Positions 1-5,825 of a DNA stretch of 5,825 bases are shown here, piece after piece. Both the position numbers and the translations under genes were made by a program. The notes below the pieces were generated by a model that saw only the letters and a program-made list of their open reading frames with translations, made no database searches and was not told where the DNA came from. Every line of letters begins with the position of its first letter. Position 1 is the first letter of the stretch. This stretch comes from Acholeplasmataceae bacterium (GTDB lineage Bacteria; Bacillota_I; Bacilli_A; ML615J-28; CAG-698), in assembly GCA_012841765.1 (NCBI GenBank), contig DUUA01000052.1:1-5825 (forward strand). Direction: 5' to 3'.

Positions 1-152
1 CAAAAATACAAGTAAAAAGCAAGAAATTAAACTATAAAAAAAACACTGTATTATTATTTTAATATAACGATATATTCAAAATTTTGATAAAAATCTTAGT
101 TGAATATACTCATTAGTAAAGGTTGACCATATAAAATAACAATAAATAATGA
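1..152. other. A+T-rich intergenic region upstream of the parE promoter
   Basis: I see no gene start here on either strand. The candidate minus-strand ATGs (at 130 and 113) run into stops within six codons. Two + strand frames are open from the left edge: one ends at a TAA at 35-37 and the other at a TAA at 60-62. Either could be the lysine-rich tail of an upstream gene, but nothing identifies it. The rest is A+T-rich sequence containing the inverted repeat listed separately. No tRNA-like or rRNA-like sequence is apparent. Confidence 0.6.
71..108. repeat. 9-bp perfect inverted repeat with an internal 10-bp palindrome
   Basis: TATATTCAA (71-79) is exactly complementary in reverse to TTGAATATA (100-108), with 20 nt between the arms. 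The 10-bp palindrome CAAAATTTTG lies at 77-86, overlapping the left arm. The repeat lies about 45 nt upstream of the parE -35 box, where an upstream operator or the terminator of a preceding gene could sit. There is no T-run after the right arm, so a terminator is not well supported. In DNA this rich in A+T, such a repeat may also arise by chance. Confidence 0.35.
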
Positions 153-181
153 TTTACATTATATTAATTATATGGTATAAT
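153..181 (+). promoter_or_regulatory. Sigma-A type promoter of the parE-parC operon, extended -10
   Basis: TTTACA at 153-158 (5 of 6 to TTGACA) and TATAAT at 176-181 (6 of 6) are separated by exactly 17 nt. TG at 173-174 lies one base before the -10 box, giving the extended -10 TGnTATAAT. Transcription should start near 187-190, so the ribosome binding site at 191-196 would lie almost at the 5' end of the mRNA. The -10 box is also the right arm of an imperfect dyad: 159-172 pairs with 176-188, with A166 bulged and TGG as the loop. A repressor could therefore occlude it; that part is inference. Confidence 0.7.
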
Positions 182-183
182 AA

Positions 184-199
184 TATAAATAAGGAGTTT
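184..199 (+). repeat. 16-nt leader module, copy 1, containing the parE ribosome binding site
   Basis: TATAAATAAGGAGTTT occurs here and again at 4718-4733 before the Fic-like gene. It contains AAGGAG (191-196), a strong match to the anti-Shine-Dalgarno sequence. From the last G of AAGGAG the spacing is 4 nt to GTG 201 and 13 nt to ATG 210, so the site leaves the parE start undecided. TTG 198 is only 1 nt away and is not credible. Confidence 0.6.
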
Positions 200-209
200 G
201 GTGATTAAA

Positions 210-2159
210 ATGGCTAGTATAAAAAAAATATATTCAGATAGTGATATTCAAGTTTTACAAGGGTTAGATGCTGTAAGAAAACGCCCCGGAATGTATATTG
301 GTTCAACTGACGATAGAGGATTACATCATCTTATTTGGGAAATAGTTGATAATGGAATCGATGAAGTTCTTGCTGATGAAGCTAACCATATAAAAGTCAT
401 AATACACAAAGATAATTCTGTAGAAATTAGTGATAATGGCCGTGGGATTCCTATTGGTATGCATAAAACAGGACATCCAACTCCGGAAGTAGTTTTTGGT
501 ACTTTACATGCTGGAGGCAAATTTGATGCAACTGGTGGATATAAAGTTTCTGGTGGACTTCATGGTGTAGGGTCATCTGTTGTTAATGCTTTATCTACTT
601 GGATTGTTTTAGATATCCAACGAGACGGAAAAAGATATGTTCAAAGATTTGAAGATGGTGGTAAAACCATTAAAAAGCCTAAAATAACTCCAGCGCTAAA
701 TAAAAAAACAGGAACAACTGTTCATTTTAAACCAGATCCATCTGTCTTTTCAACAACCATAATTGACTATAAAGCTTGTGAAGAAAGGTTAAAAGAATCA
801 GCTTATTTAATTAAAGGTTTAAAAATAGAACTATTAGATGAAAGAACTGGAAAAAGCGATACTTTTCAATTTAATAATGGTATTGTTGAATTTGTAGAAA
901 ATAAAACAAAAGGCAGAGATGTTTCAAGCGAACCTATTTATTTTGAAGGAACTTCCCAGGAAATTAAAGTAGAGGTAGCTTTACAATATTCTGATAATTA
1001 TTATGGCGAAGAATTAATTTCTTTTGTAAACAACATCTTAACTAAAGATGGCGGAACTCACGAAACAGGTTTTAAAAGTGGGATAACAAAATCTTTTAAT
1101 GATTATGCAAGACTTAAAGGAATATTAAAAGATAAAGATGATAATTTAGATGGAACTGATATTAGAGAAGGTCTAACGGCTATTTTAAATATAAGAATTC
1201 CAGAAAATCTATTACAATTTGAAGGACAAACAAAAAATAAATTAGGTACTGCTGAAGCAAAAAGTGCGGTTGAACAAATAGTTACTGAAAAGTTGGGGTT
1301 TTACCTTGCAGAAAAAGGTGAAATTGCTAATAATCTTTTAGAAATGATGATTAAAGCATCACGTGCACGTGATGCTGCTAGAAAAGCTAGAGAAGAAGCT
1401 CGTAAAATTAAAAAAACTGTTTCTAAGAAAACTAATTTAGCAGGGAAACTTGCTCCTCCTCAATCAAAAAATCCTAGTAAAAATGAACTATTTATTGTTG
1501 AAGGTGATTCAGCAGGAGGTTCAGCAAAATTAGGAAGAAATAGAGTTTTTCAAGCCATTCTACCTTTAAGAGGAAAAGTTTTAAATTCAGAAAGAACCAA
1601 AACTGAAGAATTACTTAAAAATGAAGAAATTCTTGCAATGATATATTCTATTGGAGCAGGATTTGGTCCAGACTTTAATATTAATAAATCTAATTATAAA
1701 AAAATCATAATTATGACAGATGCTGATAATGATGGTGCTCATATTCAAATCCTTTTATTAACTTTCTTTTTCCGCTATATGCAAGAATTGATCGAAGCCG
1801 GTTATGTATATATTGCATCGCCACCTCTTTATAAACTAACAAGTAAAAATGAGATTCATTATGCTTGGACAGATGATGAACTGAGAGAATTTACAACACG
1901 ATCAAAAGGTTTTTCTATTCAACGATTTAAAGGTTTGGGAGAAATGAATTCTGACCAATTATGGGATACAACGATGAACCCAGAAACTAGAACTTTAATA
2001 CAAGTTAAAATTGATGATTTCGTAGAAGCTGATAAAAAAGTTGCTATTTTAATGGGTGATGATGTGGCGCCAAGGAGAGAATGGATAGAACATAATGTAT
2101 CCTTTGAAAATGAAGATACATTTACTCTTGAAGATATGGGAGTAACTGAATATGAGTAA
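210..2159 (+). CDS. parE: DNA topoisomerase IV subunit B (ParE), ATPase and TOPRIM subunit
   Basis: ParE binds and hydrolyses ATP and, with ParC, forms the heterotetramer that decatenates replicated chromosomes. Numbering from ATG 210 (649 aa): the GHKL ATPase shows E44 and N48 in EIVDN, DNGRG at 75-79, the ATP lid GGLHGVG at 115-121, and the transducer Gln/Lys pair Q340 and K342. The TOPRIM domain shows E431 of EGDSAGG, PLRGK at 452-456, and D504/D506 of [13 protein letters not shown] follows at 572-580. DGAHIQ (509-513) and the C-terminal PRREWIE are ParE-like rather than GyrB-like, and length and colinearity fit Staphylococcus-type ParE. The start is uncertain: ATG 210 matches the usual family N-terminus, but GTG 201 (652 aa) is closer to AAGGAG. 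The last 8 nt overlap parC. All Trp codons are TGG. A 22-bp palindrome lies inside the gene at 1355-1376. Confidence 0.96.
   Translation: MASIKKIYSDSDIQVLQGLDAVRKRPGMYIGSTDDRGLHHLIWEIVDNGIDEVLADEANHIKVIIHKDNSVEISDNGRGIPIGMHKTGHPTPEVVFGTLHAGGKFDATGGYKVSGGLHGVGSSVVNALSTWIVLDIQRDGKRYVQRFEDGGKTIKKPKITPALNKKTGTTVHFKPDPSVFSTTIIDYKACEERLKESAYLIKGLKIELLDERTGKSDTFQFNNGIVEFVENKTKGRDVSSEPIYFEGTSQEIKVEVALQYSDNYYGEELISFVNNILTKDGGTHETGFKSGITKSFNDYARLKGILKDKDDNLDGTDIREGLTAILNIRIPENLLQFEGQTKNKLGTAEAKSAVEQIVTEKLGFYLAEKGEIANNLLEMMIKASRARDAARKAREEARKIKKTVSKKTNLAGKLAPPQSKNPSKNELFIVEGDSAGGSAKLGRNRVFQAILPLRGKVLNSERTKTEELLKNEEILAMIYSIGAGFGPDFNINKSNYKKIIIMTDADNDGAHIQILLLTFFFRYMQELIEAGYVYIASPPLYKLTSKNEIHYAWTDDELREFTTRSKGFSIQRFKGLGEMNSDQLWDTTMNPETRTLIQVKIDDFVEADKKVAILMGDDVAPRREWIEHNVSFENEDTFTLEDMGVTEYE
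1355..1376. repeat. 22-bp perfect palindrome inside parE
   Basis: AGCATCACGTG (1355-1365) is followed directly by its exact reverse complement CACGTGATGCT (1366-1376). It encodes part of the Ala/Arg-rich helix between the transducer and TOPRIM domains (ASRARDA). In the mRNA it could fold into a 9-bp stem with a UGCA tetraloop. No T-run follows, so it is not a terminator. It is visibly richer in G+C than its surroundings and contains two overlapping CACGTG hexamers and one GTGCAC. Whether it has a function is unknown. Confidence 0.9.
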
Positions 2160-4638
2160 AAAAACTAAAAATAATATTAGCAAAGAAATAGAAGATTTTG
2201 TACAAAGTAAAATTTTACAAGAAGATATTCAAGATGTTTTTGGACAAAGATTTGCTAGATATGCTAAATATATAATTCAAGACCGTGCTTTACCAGATGT
2301 TAGAGATGGATTAAAACCCGTTCAAAGAAGAATATTATATTCTTTATATAGTTTAGGTATTTTTTCAAATAAAAGTTATAAAAAATGCGCTAGAATTGTT
2401 GGAGATGTTATTGGTAAATATCGTCCTCATGGAGATAGTTCTGTCTATGAAGCAATGGTTAGATTAAGCCAAGATTTTAAAATGCGCTTACCTTTGATTG
2501 ATATTCATGGAAATAATGGTTCTATTGATGGTGACCCAGCTGCAGCAATGCGTTACACTGAAGCTAGAATGAGCAAATATGCTGAATTTTTATTACAAGA
2601 TATTAATAAAAGGACAGTAGGATTTATTCCTAACTTTGATGATGAAGAGCTTGAACCAGTCGTTTTACCTGCAAAATTTCCTAATATTTTAGTTAATGGT
2701 TCATCAGGAATTAGTGCTGGTTATGCTACTGATATTCCTCCTCACAATATTGATGAAATTATTAATGCTACAATATATAGAATTGAACATCCAAATTCAT
2801 CTTTAAAAGATTTGATGAAATTTGTAAAAGGACCAGATTTTCCTACTGGCGGTATTGTTCAAGGAATAAATGGTTTAAAACAAGCGTATAAAACAGGTCG
2901 TGGGAAAATAATAATTAGAGCAAAGTCTGAAATAGAAACTAATAAGAATATGCACCAAATTATTTTTTATGAAATTCCATATGAAGTTAATAAAGCTGTT
3001 TTAGTAAAAAAAATGAATGATGTTTATGTTAGAAAAAATATTGATGGTATTTTAGAAATTAGAGATGAAACAGATAGAACTGGTCTTAGAATTGTTGTTG
3101 ATGTTAAAAAAGAAATTAATCCTGCTGATATTAGAGATTTTTTCTTTAAAACAACTGATTTACAAGTTAATTACAGCTTCAATGTTACTTTAATTCATGA
3201 TAAAAGACCTAAATTAATGGGACTTATTGATATATTAGATGCTTATATTGGCCATCAAAAAGAAGTAATTACAAATAGAAGCAATTATGAATTAGAAACT
3301 GCTAGCAAAAGGCTGCATATAGTTGAAGGTTTAATAGCAATGACATCTATTTTAGATTCAGTTATCCATACTATTAGAAATTCAAAAAATAAAAAAGATG
3401 CTAAAGAGAATTTAGTTATTAATTATACTTTTACAGAATTACAAGCAGAAGCTATTGTAATGTTACAACTATATCGCCTTACTAATACTGATATAGTTGC
3501 ATTAGAAGATGAACAAAAGAAATTATCTGCAAGTATTAATGATTTAAATACAATTCTTTCAGATGAATCTTCGCTTTTAAAAGTTATAAAAAAAGAATTA
3601 AATTATACATTAAGTCAACTTTCTTCTCCACGAAGAACCGTAATTGAAAGTGAAATTGAAGAAATTAATGTAACTGCTAAAGAATTAATACCTAAGGAAG
3701 ATGTCTTTGTTATTTTAACAAATGATGGTTATTTAAAACGAATTAATGCGAGATCTTATGCTAATCTAAATAAAGGAGAGACAACAAAAATAAAAGATAA
3801 TGATTTTGTAATAGCAGATTATAAAGTTACTACTTTGGATGTTGTACTTTTCTTTACAGATTTAGGGAATTATATTTATTTGCCAGTAATTGATATTCCT
3901 GATGTAAAACATAAAGATTTAGGGTATCATATTTCAACATTAATTTCCATTGAAGCCGATGAAAAAATTATTTTTTCTGTACCAGTAGATGATTTCGAAA
4001 AAGAAAGATACTTACTTTTCACAACAAGAAATGGTTTTACAAAGAGAACACTAATTAAGGATATGATTGCTGTAAGATATTCTAGAGCTTTGAGAGCTAC
4101 TAAAATTAGAGAAAATGATAGATTAGTTAGTGTTGATATTTCAGATAATAAAGAAGCTGAAGTAATAATGATTACTAAAAAAGGTTATATGAATAGATAT
4201 GATAGTAGTGAAATAAGTATTATGGCACCCCCATCATTCGGTGTAAAAGCAATGGAACTTAAAAACAGACCTGATGACGAAATTATTGCTGGTTTGTTTG
4301 TTGAACCAAAAGATATAATCATAAATTTAATGGCTAACGGTTCAATAAGAAGGTTTAAACAAGATGAGATTTTAAAAGGTAAAAAAAACAATGTTGGAAA
4401 ACCATATATTCAATTAATGAGAACTGTAGATAATACTTTAATTGATGCAGAAGTAGTTCATGAAAAGAATTCTTCTAATAATTTAGATCTCTATATTATT
4501 GGAGAAACAGGATTTGAAAATATAAACTACCAAATAACAAAAACTGCAACTTCACCAACTGGAAAAAAAGTTGTTGAAAAAGAAATAGGAATTTTTGAAA
4601 AATTAGCCATTTATAGAAATAATAATGATTTTTCGTAA
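2152..4638 (+). CDS. parC: DNA topoisomerase IV subunit A (ParC), DNA breakage-reunion subunit
   Basis: ParC cleaves and rejoins the gate DNA segment through an active-site tyrosine and works with ParE. In the 828 aa: winged-helix (CAP-like) and tower domains span roughly 25-330, with [16 protein letters not shown] at 45-60, the quinolone-determining region [11 protein letters not shown] at 92-102, catalytic R134-Y135 in AAMRYTEA, and the GISAG intercalating-isoleucine loop near 187. The coiled coil and C-gate fall at about 350-500. The C-terminal pinwheel from about 515 has roughly six blade-like repeats such as NDGYLKR and KKGYMNRY. No GyrA box (QRRGGKG-like) is present, so this is ParC rather than GyrA. 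S96 and E100, equivalent to S80 and E84 of S. aureus GrlA, are unaltered. One oddity is R91 where the first His of HPHGD is expected. The N-terminus is about 16 aa longer than in S. aureus, and I see no tryptophan. The start overlaps parE by 8 nt, with GGGAG at 2138-2142 9 nt upstream. It ends in tandem in-frame TAA codons. Confidence 0.96.
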   Translation: MSKKTKNNISKEIEDFVQSKILQEDIQDVFGQRFARYAKYIIQDRALPDVRDGLKPVQRRILYSLYSLGIFSNKSYKKCARIVGDVIGKYRPHGDSSVYEAMVRLSQDFKMRLPLIDIHGNNGSIDGDPAAAMRYTEARMSKYAEFLLQDINKRTVGFIPNFDDEELEPVVLPAKFPNILVNGSSGISAGYATDIPPHNIDEIINATIYRIEHPNSSLKDLMKFVKGPDFPTGGIVQGINGLKQAYKTGRGKIIIRAKSEIETNKNMHQIIFYEIPYEVNKAVLVKKMNDVYVRKNIDGILEIRDETDRTGLRIVVDVKKEINPADIRDFFFKTTDLQVNYSFNVTLIHDKRPKLMGLIDILDAYIGHQKEVITNRSNYELETASKRLHIVEGLIAMTSILDSVIHTIRNSKNKKDAKENLVINYTFTELQAEAIVMLQLYRLTNTDIVALEDEQKKLSASINDLNTILSDESSLLKVIKKELNYTLSQLSSPRRTVIESEIEEINVTAKELIPKEDVFVILTNDGYLKRINARSYANLNKGETTKIKDNDFVIADYKVTTLDVVLFFTDLGNYIYLPVIDIPDVKHKDLGYHISTLISIEADEKIIFSVPVDDFEKERYLLFTTRNGFTKRTLIKDMIAVRYSRALRATKIRENDRLVSVDISDNKEAEVIMITKKGYMNRYDSSEISIMAPPSFGVKAMELKNRPDDEIIAGLFVEPKDIIINLMANGSIRRFKQDEILKGKKNNVGKPYIQLMRTVDNTLIDAEVVHEKNSSNNLDLYIIGETGFENINYQITKTATSPTGKKVVEKEIGIFEKLAIYRNNNDFS

Positions 4639-4659
4639 TAAAATAGTAAAATTTAATGA

Positions 4660-4713
4660 TTTAGAGAAGATTAATTATATTGTATGGATATAATATAATT
4701 AAACTTTTTTAAA
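4660..4713 (+). terminator. Long A+T-rich hairpin between parC and the Fic-like gene; possible terminator or operator
   Basis: TTAATTATATT (4671-4681) pairs perfectly with AATATAATTAA (4692-4702) around a 10-nt centre. After one A-A mismatch (4670/4703), ten more positions pair (4660-4669 with 4704-4713), two of them G-U. The G-U pairs are valid only in + strand RNA, which favours an RNA structure. The outer right arm contains CTTTTTT (4704-4710) facing an A-rich left arm, a layout seen in bidirectional intrinsic terminators. It starts 22 nt after the parC stop, so it may end parEC transcription. The weak point is that the inner stem has no G-C pair. The dyad could equally be a DNA operator, since it overlaps the candidate promoter of the next gene. 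Confidence 0.45.
4671..4699 (+). promoter_or_regulatory. Candidate weak promoter of the Fic-like gene
   Basis: TATAAT at 4694-4699 lies 17 nt downstream of TTAATT (4671-4676), a poor -35 match. A second TATAAT at 4689-4694 overlaps it but has no recognisable -35 box. The sequence resembles the parE promoter: both contain TTAATTATAT followed by TATGG and TATAATA. The whole candidate sits inside the hairpin/dyad at 4660-4713, so transcription could be regulated there. In such A+T-rich DNA a TATAAT alone is weak evidence. Confidence 0.3.
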
Positions 4714-4717
4714 CTAT

Positions 4718-4733
4718 TATAAATAAGGAGTTT
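4718..4733 (+). repeat. 16-nt leader module, copy 2, containing the Fic-like gene ribosome binding site
   Basis: This is an exact copy of TATAAATAAGGAGTTT found at 184-199. AAGGAG at 4725-4730 is 6 nt before ATG 4737, a normal spacing that fixes the start of the Fic-like gene. The identity extends six or seven bases upstream of the Shine-Dalgarno core, so it is more than a shared AAGGAG. Confidence 0.6.
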
Positions 4734-4736
4734 TAC

Positions 4737-5759
4737 ATGAGCTGTATAAAAAATATTGATCTCTTCATCATTCCAGGTGATGTGATAGTTCAAATAGCCA
4801 ATATATACCGTTATATTGGCTCTAATTCGCGTTTGCAAGAAATAGCTGGCAATAATGTAAATAAAGTTATTACGCAAACAATCGAAAGAGATGCATTCTT
4901 TTTAGCAAAGATTTTAAAGTTAGATGTTACTGATACAAGAATGCGTTTAATTATTACTAAAGATTCTCAGCCTAGAAACAAAGAAGAAACGGCGTTATAT
5001 AATATTAAAGAAACTTTAACATTGTATCAAAACAATTATGAGAAAACATTATTCCAAAGTAATGATTTACTTAATCTTGCAAATTATATTTTTTCATCTA
5101 ATATTAAATTTGATTTTGCTAATTCAGAAAAGAAGCATTATTTAAAAAGCCAAGCACAAACTAATAAAAGAGTTATATTAGATGAAATAAATGAAAATTT
5201 GCAAATAAAAGAACATAATAAAACTATTGAAAAAATTTCTTTATATTTAAACTATTTTGTTGATTTTTACAATATTAATCCTCTAACACAAAATAATGAG
5301 GCGATTGGCTTACTTTTACTTTATTTACTTTGTTTAAAATGTGATTTAGAATCATTTAAATATATTAGTTTTTTTGAAATGTTGTACGATAAATATGAAC
5401 AATTTAAATTAGAATTAAATAATGCTAGCATTAACTGGAAAGAAGGATTTCCTCAAGTAGTAAATTTTATTCGTTTCATGCTTGCTTTATTTGATGATTC
5501 TTATAAAAAAGCTATTAGAATTTTAAAAGATTTTAGGTTTGATCAAAGTATTAATAAAGCTGATAATTTAGAAAATACAATTATGAATATGACAGAAACA
5601 TTTGCAAAAGAAGATATTAGGATATTACATCCTTATGTTTCTGAATCTACTATTAACAGAGCTTTAAAAAAATTAAAAGATGAAAAGAAAATAAAACCAC
5701 TAGGGAAAGGCAGATCTGCGAAATGGATCAGATTGTATAAAGGTTATAACTATGATTAA
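4737..5759 (+). CDS. Fic-fold protein with degenerate active site and C-terminal winged helix
   Basis: Active Fic proteins transfer AMP to target side chains using the motif HPFx[D/E]GNGR. This 340-aa protein has the layout and length of class II Fic proteins. The N-terminal region (about 10-100) includes IERDAFFLAKIL and TRMRLIITKDSQP, followed by NKEETALYNIKETL, resembling the part before the Fic core. The core (about 160-250) has YISFFEMLY and NNASINWKEG, as in Fic family members. A C-terminal winged helix (about 285-335) has VSESTINRALKKLKDEKKI and a basic wing GKGRSAKW. The catalytic segment reads NPLTQNNEAIG (181-191): His is Asn, Phe is Leu, the acidic residue is Gln, the first Gly is Asn, the second Gly is Glu, and Arg is Ala. 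The inhibitory SxxxEG-like motif is also not recognisable. Canonical AMPylation is therefore unlikely, and a DNA-binding or regulatory role is inference. The start is fixed by AAGGAG 6 nt upstream. The last 8 nt overlap the PHP gene. Fold assignment is from pattern recognition only. Confidence 0.78.
   Translation: MSCIKNIDLFIIPGDVIVQIANIYRYIGSNSRLQEIAGNNVNKVITQTIERDAFFLAKILKLDVTDTRMRLIITKDSQPRNKEETALYNIKETLTLYQNNYEKTLFQSNDLLNLANYIFSSNIKFDFANSEKKHYLKSQAQTNKRVILDEINENLQIKEHNKTIEKISLYLNYFVDFYNINPLTQNNEAIGLLLLYLLCLKCDLESFKYISFFEMLYDKYEQFKLELNNASINWKEGFPQVVNFIRFMLALFDDSYKKAIRILKDFRFDQSINKADNLENTIMNMTETFAKEDIRILHPYVSESTINRALKKLKDEKKIKPLGKGRSAKWIRLYKGYNYD
4796..4821 (+). repeat. 10-bp perfect stem-loop in the 5' coding part of the Fic-like gene
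   Basis: AGCCAATATA (4796-4805) is perfectly complementary to TATATTGGCT (4812-4821) around the 6-nt loop TACCGT. It begins 59 nt after the first base of the start codon and encodes ANIYRYIGS. No T-run follows, so termination is unlikely. An mRNA structure or a DNA site for the winged-helix product is possible, but the repeat may be chance. Confidence 0.5.
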
Positions 5760-5825
5760 AAGTAATTATCACACCCACACTTATTTATGTCATCATGCGG
5801 AAAAGCTAGGCTCTGACTATATAAA
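5752..5825 (+). CDS. PHP-family phosphoesterase, histidinol-phosphatase-like, 5' part only
   Basis: Only the first 24 codons are visible; the gene continues past the window edge. The N-terminus carries NYHTHTYLCHHA: H7 and H9 form the HxH metal-binding motif that opens PHP domains, and the CxH-type continuation (C13, H14/H15) is typical of HisK-type histidinol-phosphatases and their relatives. These hydrolyse histidinol phosphate to histidinol and phosphate, but many PHP proteins in low-G+C Gram-positives act on other phosphate esters. No histidine biosynthesis gene is visible here, so the substrate is left open. ATG 5752 overlaps the end of the Fic-like gene by 8 nt, with AAAGG at 5739-5743 8 nt upstream, which suggests translational coupling. 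Confidence 0.75.
   Translation, partial: MIKSNYHTHTYLCHHAEKLGSDYI

Noticed and set aside
123..128. TTGACC as an alternative -35 box for parE
   Set aside because: No good TATAAT lies 16-18 nt downstream, whereas TTTACA-N17-TATAAT at 153-181 is far better.
326..520. Minus-strand open frame inside parE
   Set aside because: It lies wholly within the strongly conserved ATPase domain coding sequence, has no ribosome binding site I can see, and its translation resembles no family.
1355..1376. The parE palindrome as an intrinsic terminator
   Set aside because: The right arm is followed by GCTAGAAAAGC and not a T-run, and it lies in the middle of an intact gene.
1376..1404. Short direct repeats GCTAGA in parE
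   Set aside because: They simply encode the conserved Ala-Arg repeats of the linker helix seen in other ParE proteins.
2404..2454. Quinolone-resistance mutations in ParC
   Set aside because: The two main resistance positions carry the usual Ser (S96) and Glu (E100). R91 is outside the commonly reported resistance positions and is treated as a separate oddity.
4185..4391. Minus-strand open frame inside the parC C-terminal domain
   Set aside because: It is antisense to the pinwheel repeats; its hydrophobic composition is what A+T-rich antisense frames usually give.
4590..4604. AATTTTT-G-AAAAATT inverted repeat near the 3' end of parC
   Set aside because: It has only A-T pairs with a single-base centre, too small a loop for RNA, and is expected by chance in poly-A/T-rich coding DNA.
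210..4638. The pair being gyrB-gyrA instead of parE-parC
   Set aside because: The B subunit has DGAHIQ and PRREWIE as in ParE, and the A subunit has no GyrA box; both align along their length with Staphylococcus-type ParE and ParC.
4671..4877. Minus-strand open frame across the parC/Fic-like gap
   Set aside because: It overlaps the hairpin, the ribosome binding site and the start of the Fic-like gene. Its composition follows from A+T-rich DNA and no start signal is visible.
1..5825. CRISPR arrays, tRNA or rRNA genes, insertion sequences
   Set aside because: No regularly spaced repeats, cloverleaf-like sequence, transposase or terminal inverted repeats were seen.

Overview
The window is a compact, very A+T-rich bacterial segment with every recognisable gene on the + strand. 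It holds the two topoisomerase IV subunit genes (parE, then parC), a gene for a Fic-fold protein with a C-terminal winged helix whose active-site motif has decayed, and the first 24 codons of a PHP-family (histidinol-phosphatase-like) phosphoesterase that runs off the 3' edge. Base composition, the Gram-positive style of ParE and ParC, and AAGGAG ribosome binding sites suggest a low-G+C Firmicutes or Mollicutes-related organism. Tryptophan is TGG throughout, no gene carries an in-frame TGA, and the three complete genes all stop with TAA. This fits the standard bacterial code and argues against the TGA=Trp mycoplasmas and spiroplasmas; an Acholeplasma-like or uncultured Bacilli/Mollicutes lineage is my inference, not a proven placement.

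Layout: 1-152 is A+T-rich intergenic DNA with a 9-bp inverted repeat. A good sigma-A type promoter (153-181) sits almost on top of the parE ribosome binding site. parE (210-2159, start ambiguous) overlaps parC (2152-4638) by 8 nt. A 98-nt gap holds a long A+T-rich hairpin and then an AAGGAG site for the Fic-like gene (4737-5759). That gene in turn overlaps the PHP gene (from 5752) by 8 nt. This suggests two translationally coupled pairs: parE-parC and fic-like-PHP.

Function: ParE (ATPase and TOPRIM) and ParC (DNA cleavage and C-terminal pinwheel) form the A2B2 topoisomerase IV that unlinks daughter chromosomes. The Fic-like protein appears unable to transfer AMP by the canonical mechanism, because nearly every residue of HPFx[D/E]GNGR is replaced, yet it keeps the N-terminal Fic region and a winged helix. 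It may therefore be a DNA-binding or regulatory derivative. Its position beside parEC is intriguing because ParE and GyrB are known targets of some active Fic toxins.

Points most worth checking: the degenerate Fic protein; an Arg in place of the first His of the ParC HPHGD motif; a 22-bp perfect, relatively G+C-rich palindrome inside parE; and related dyad-symmetric sequences before parE and before the Fic-like gene.
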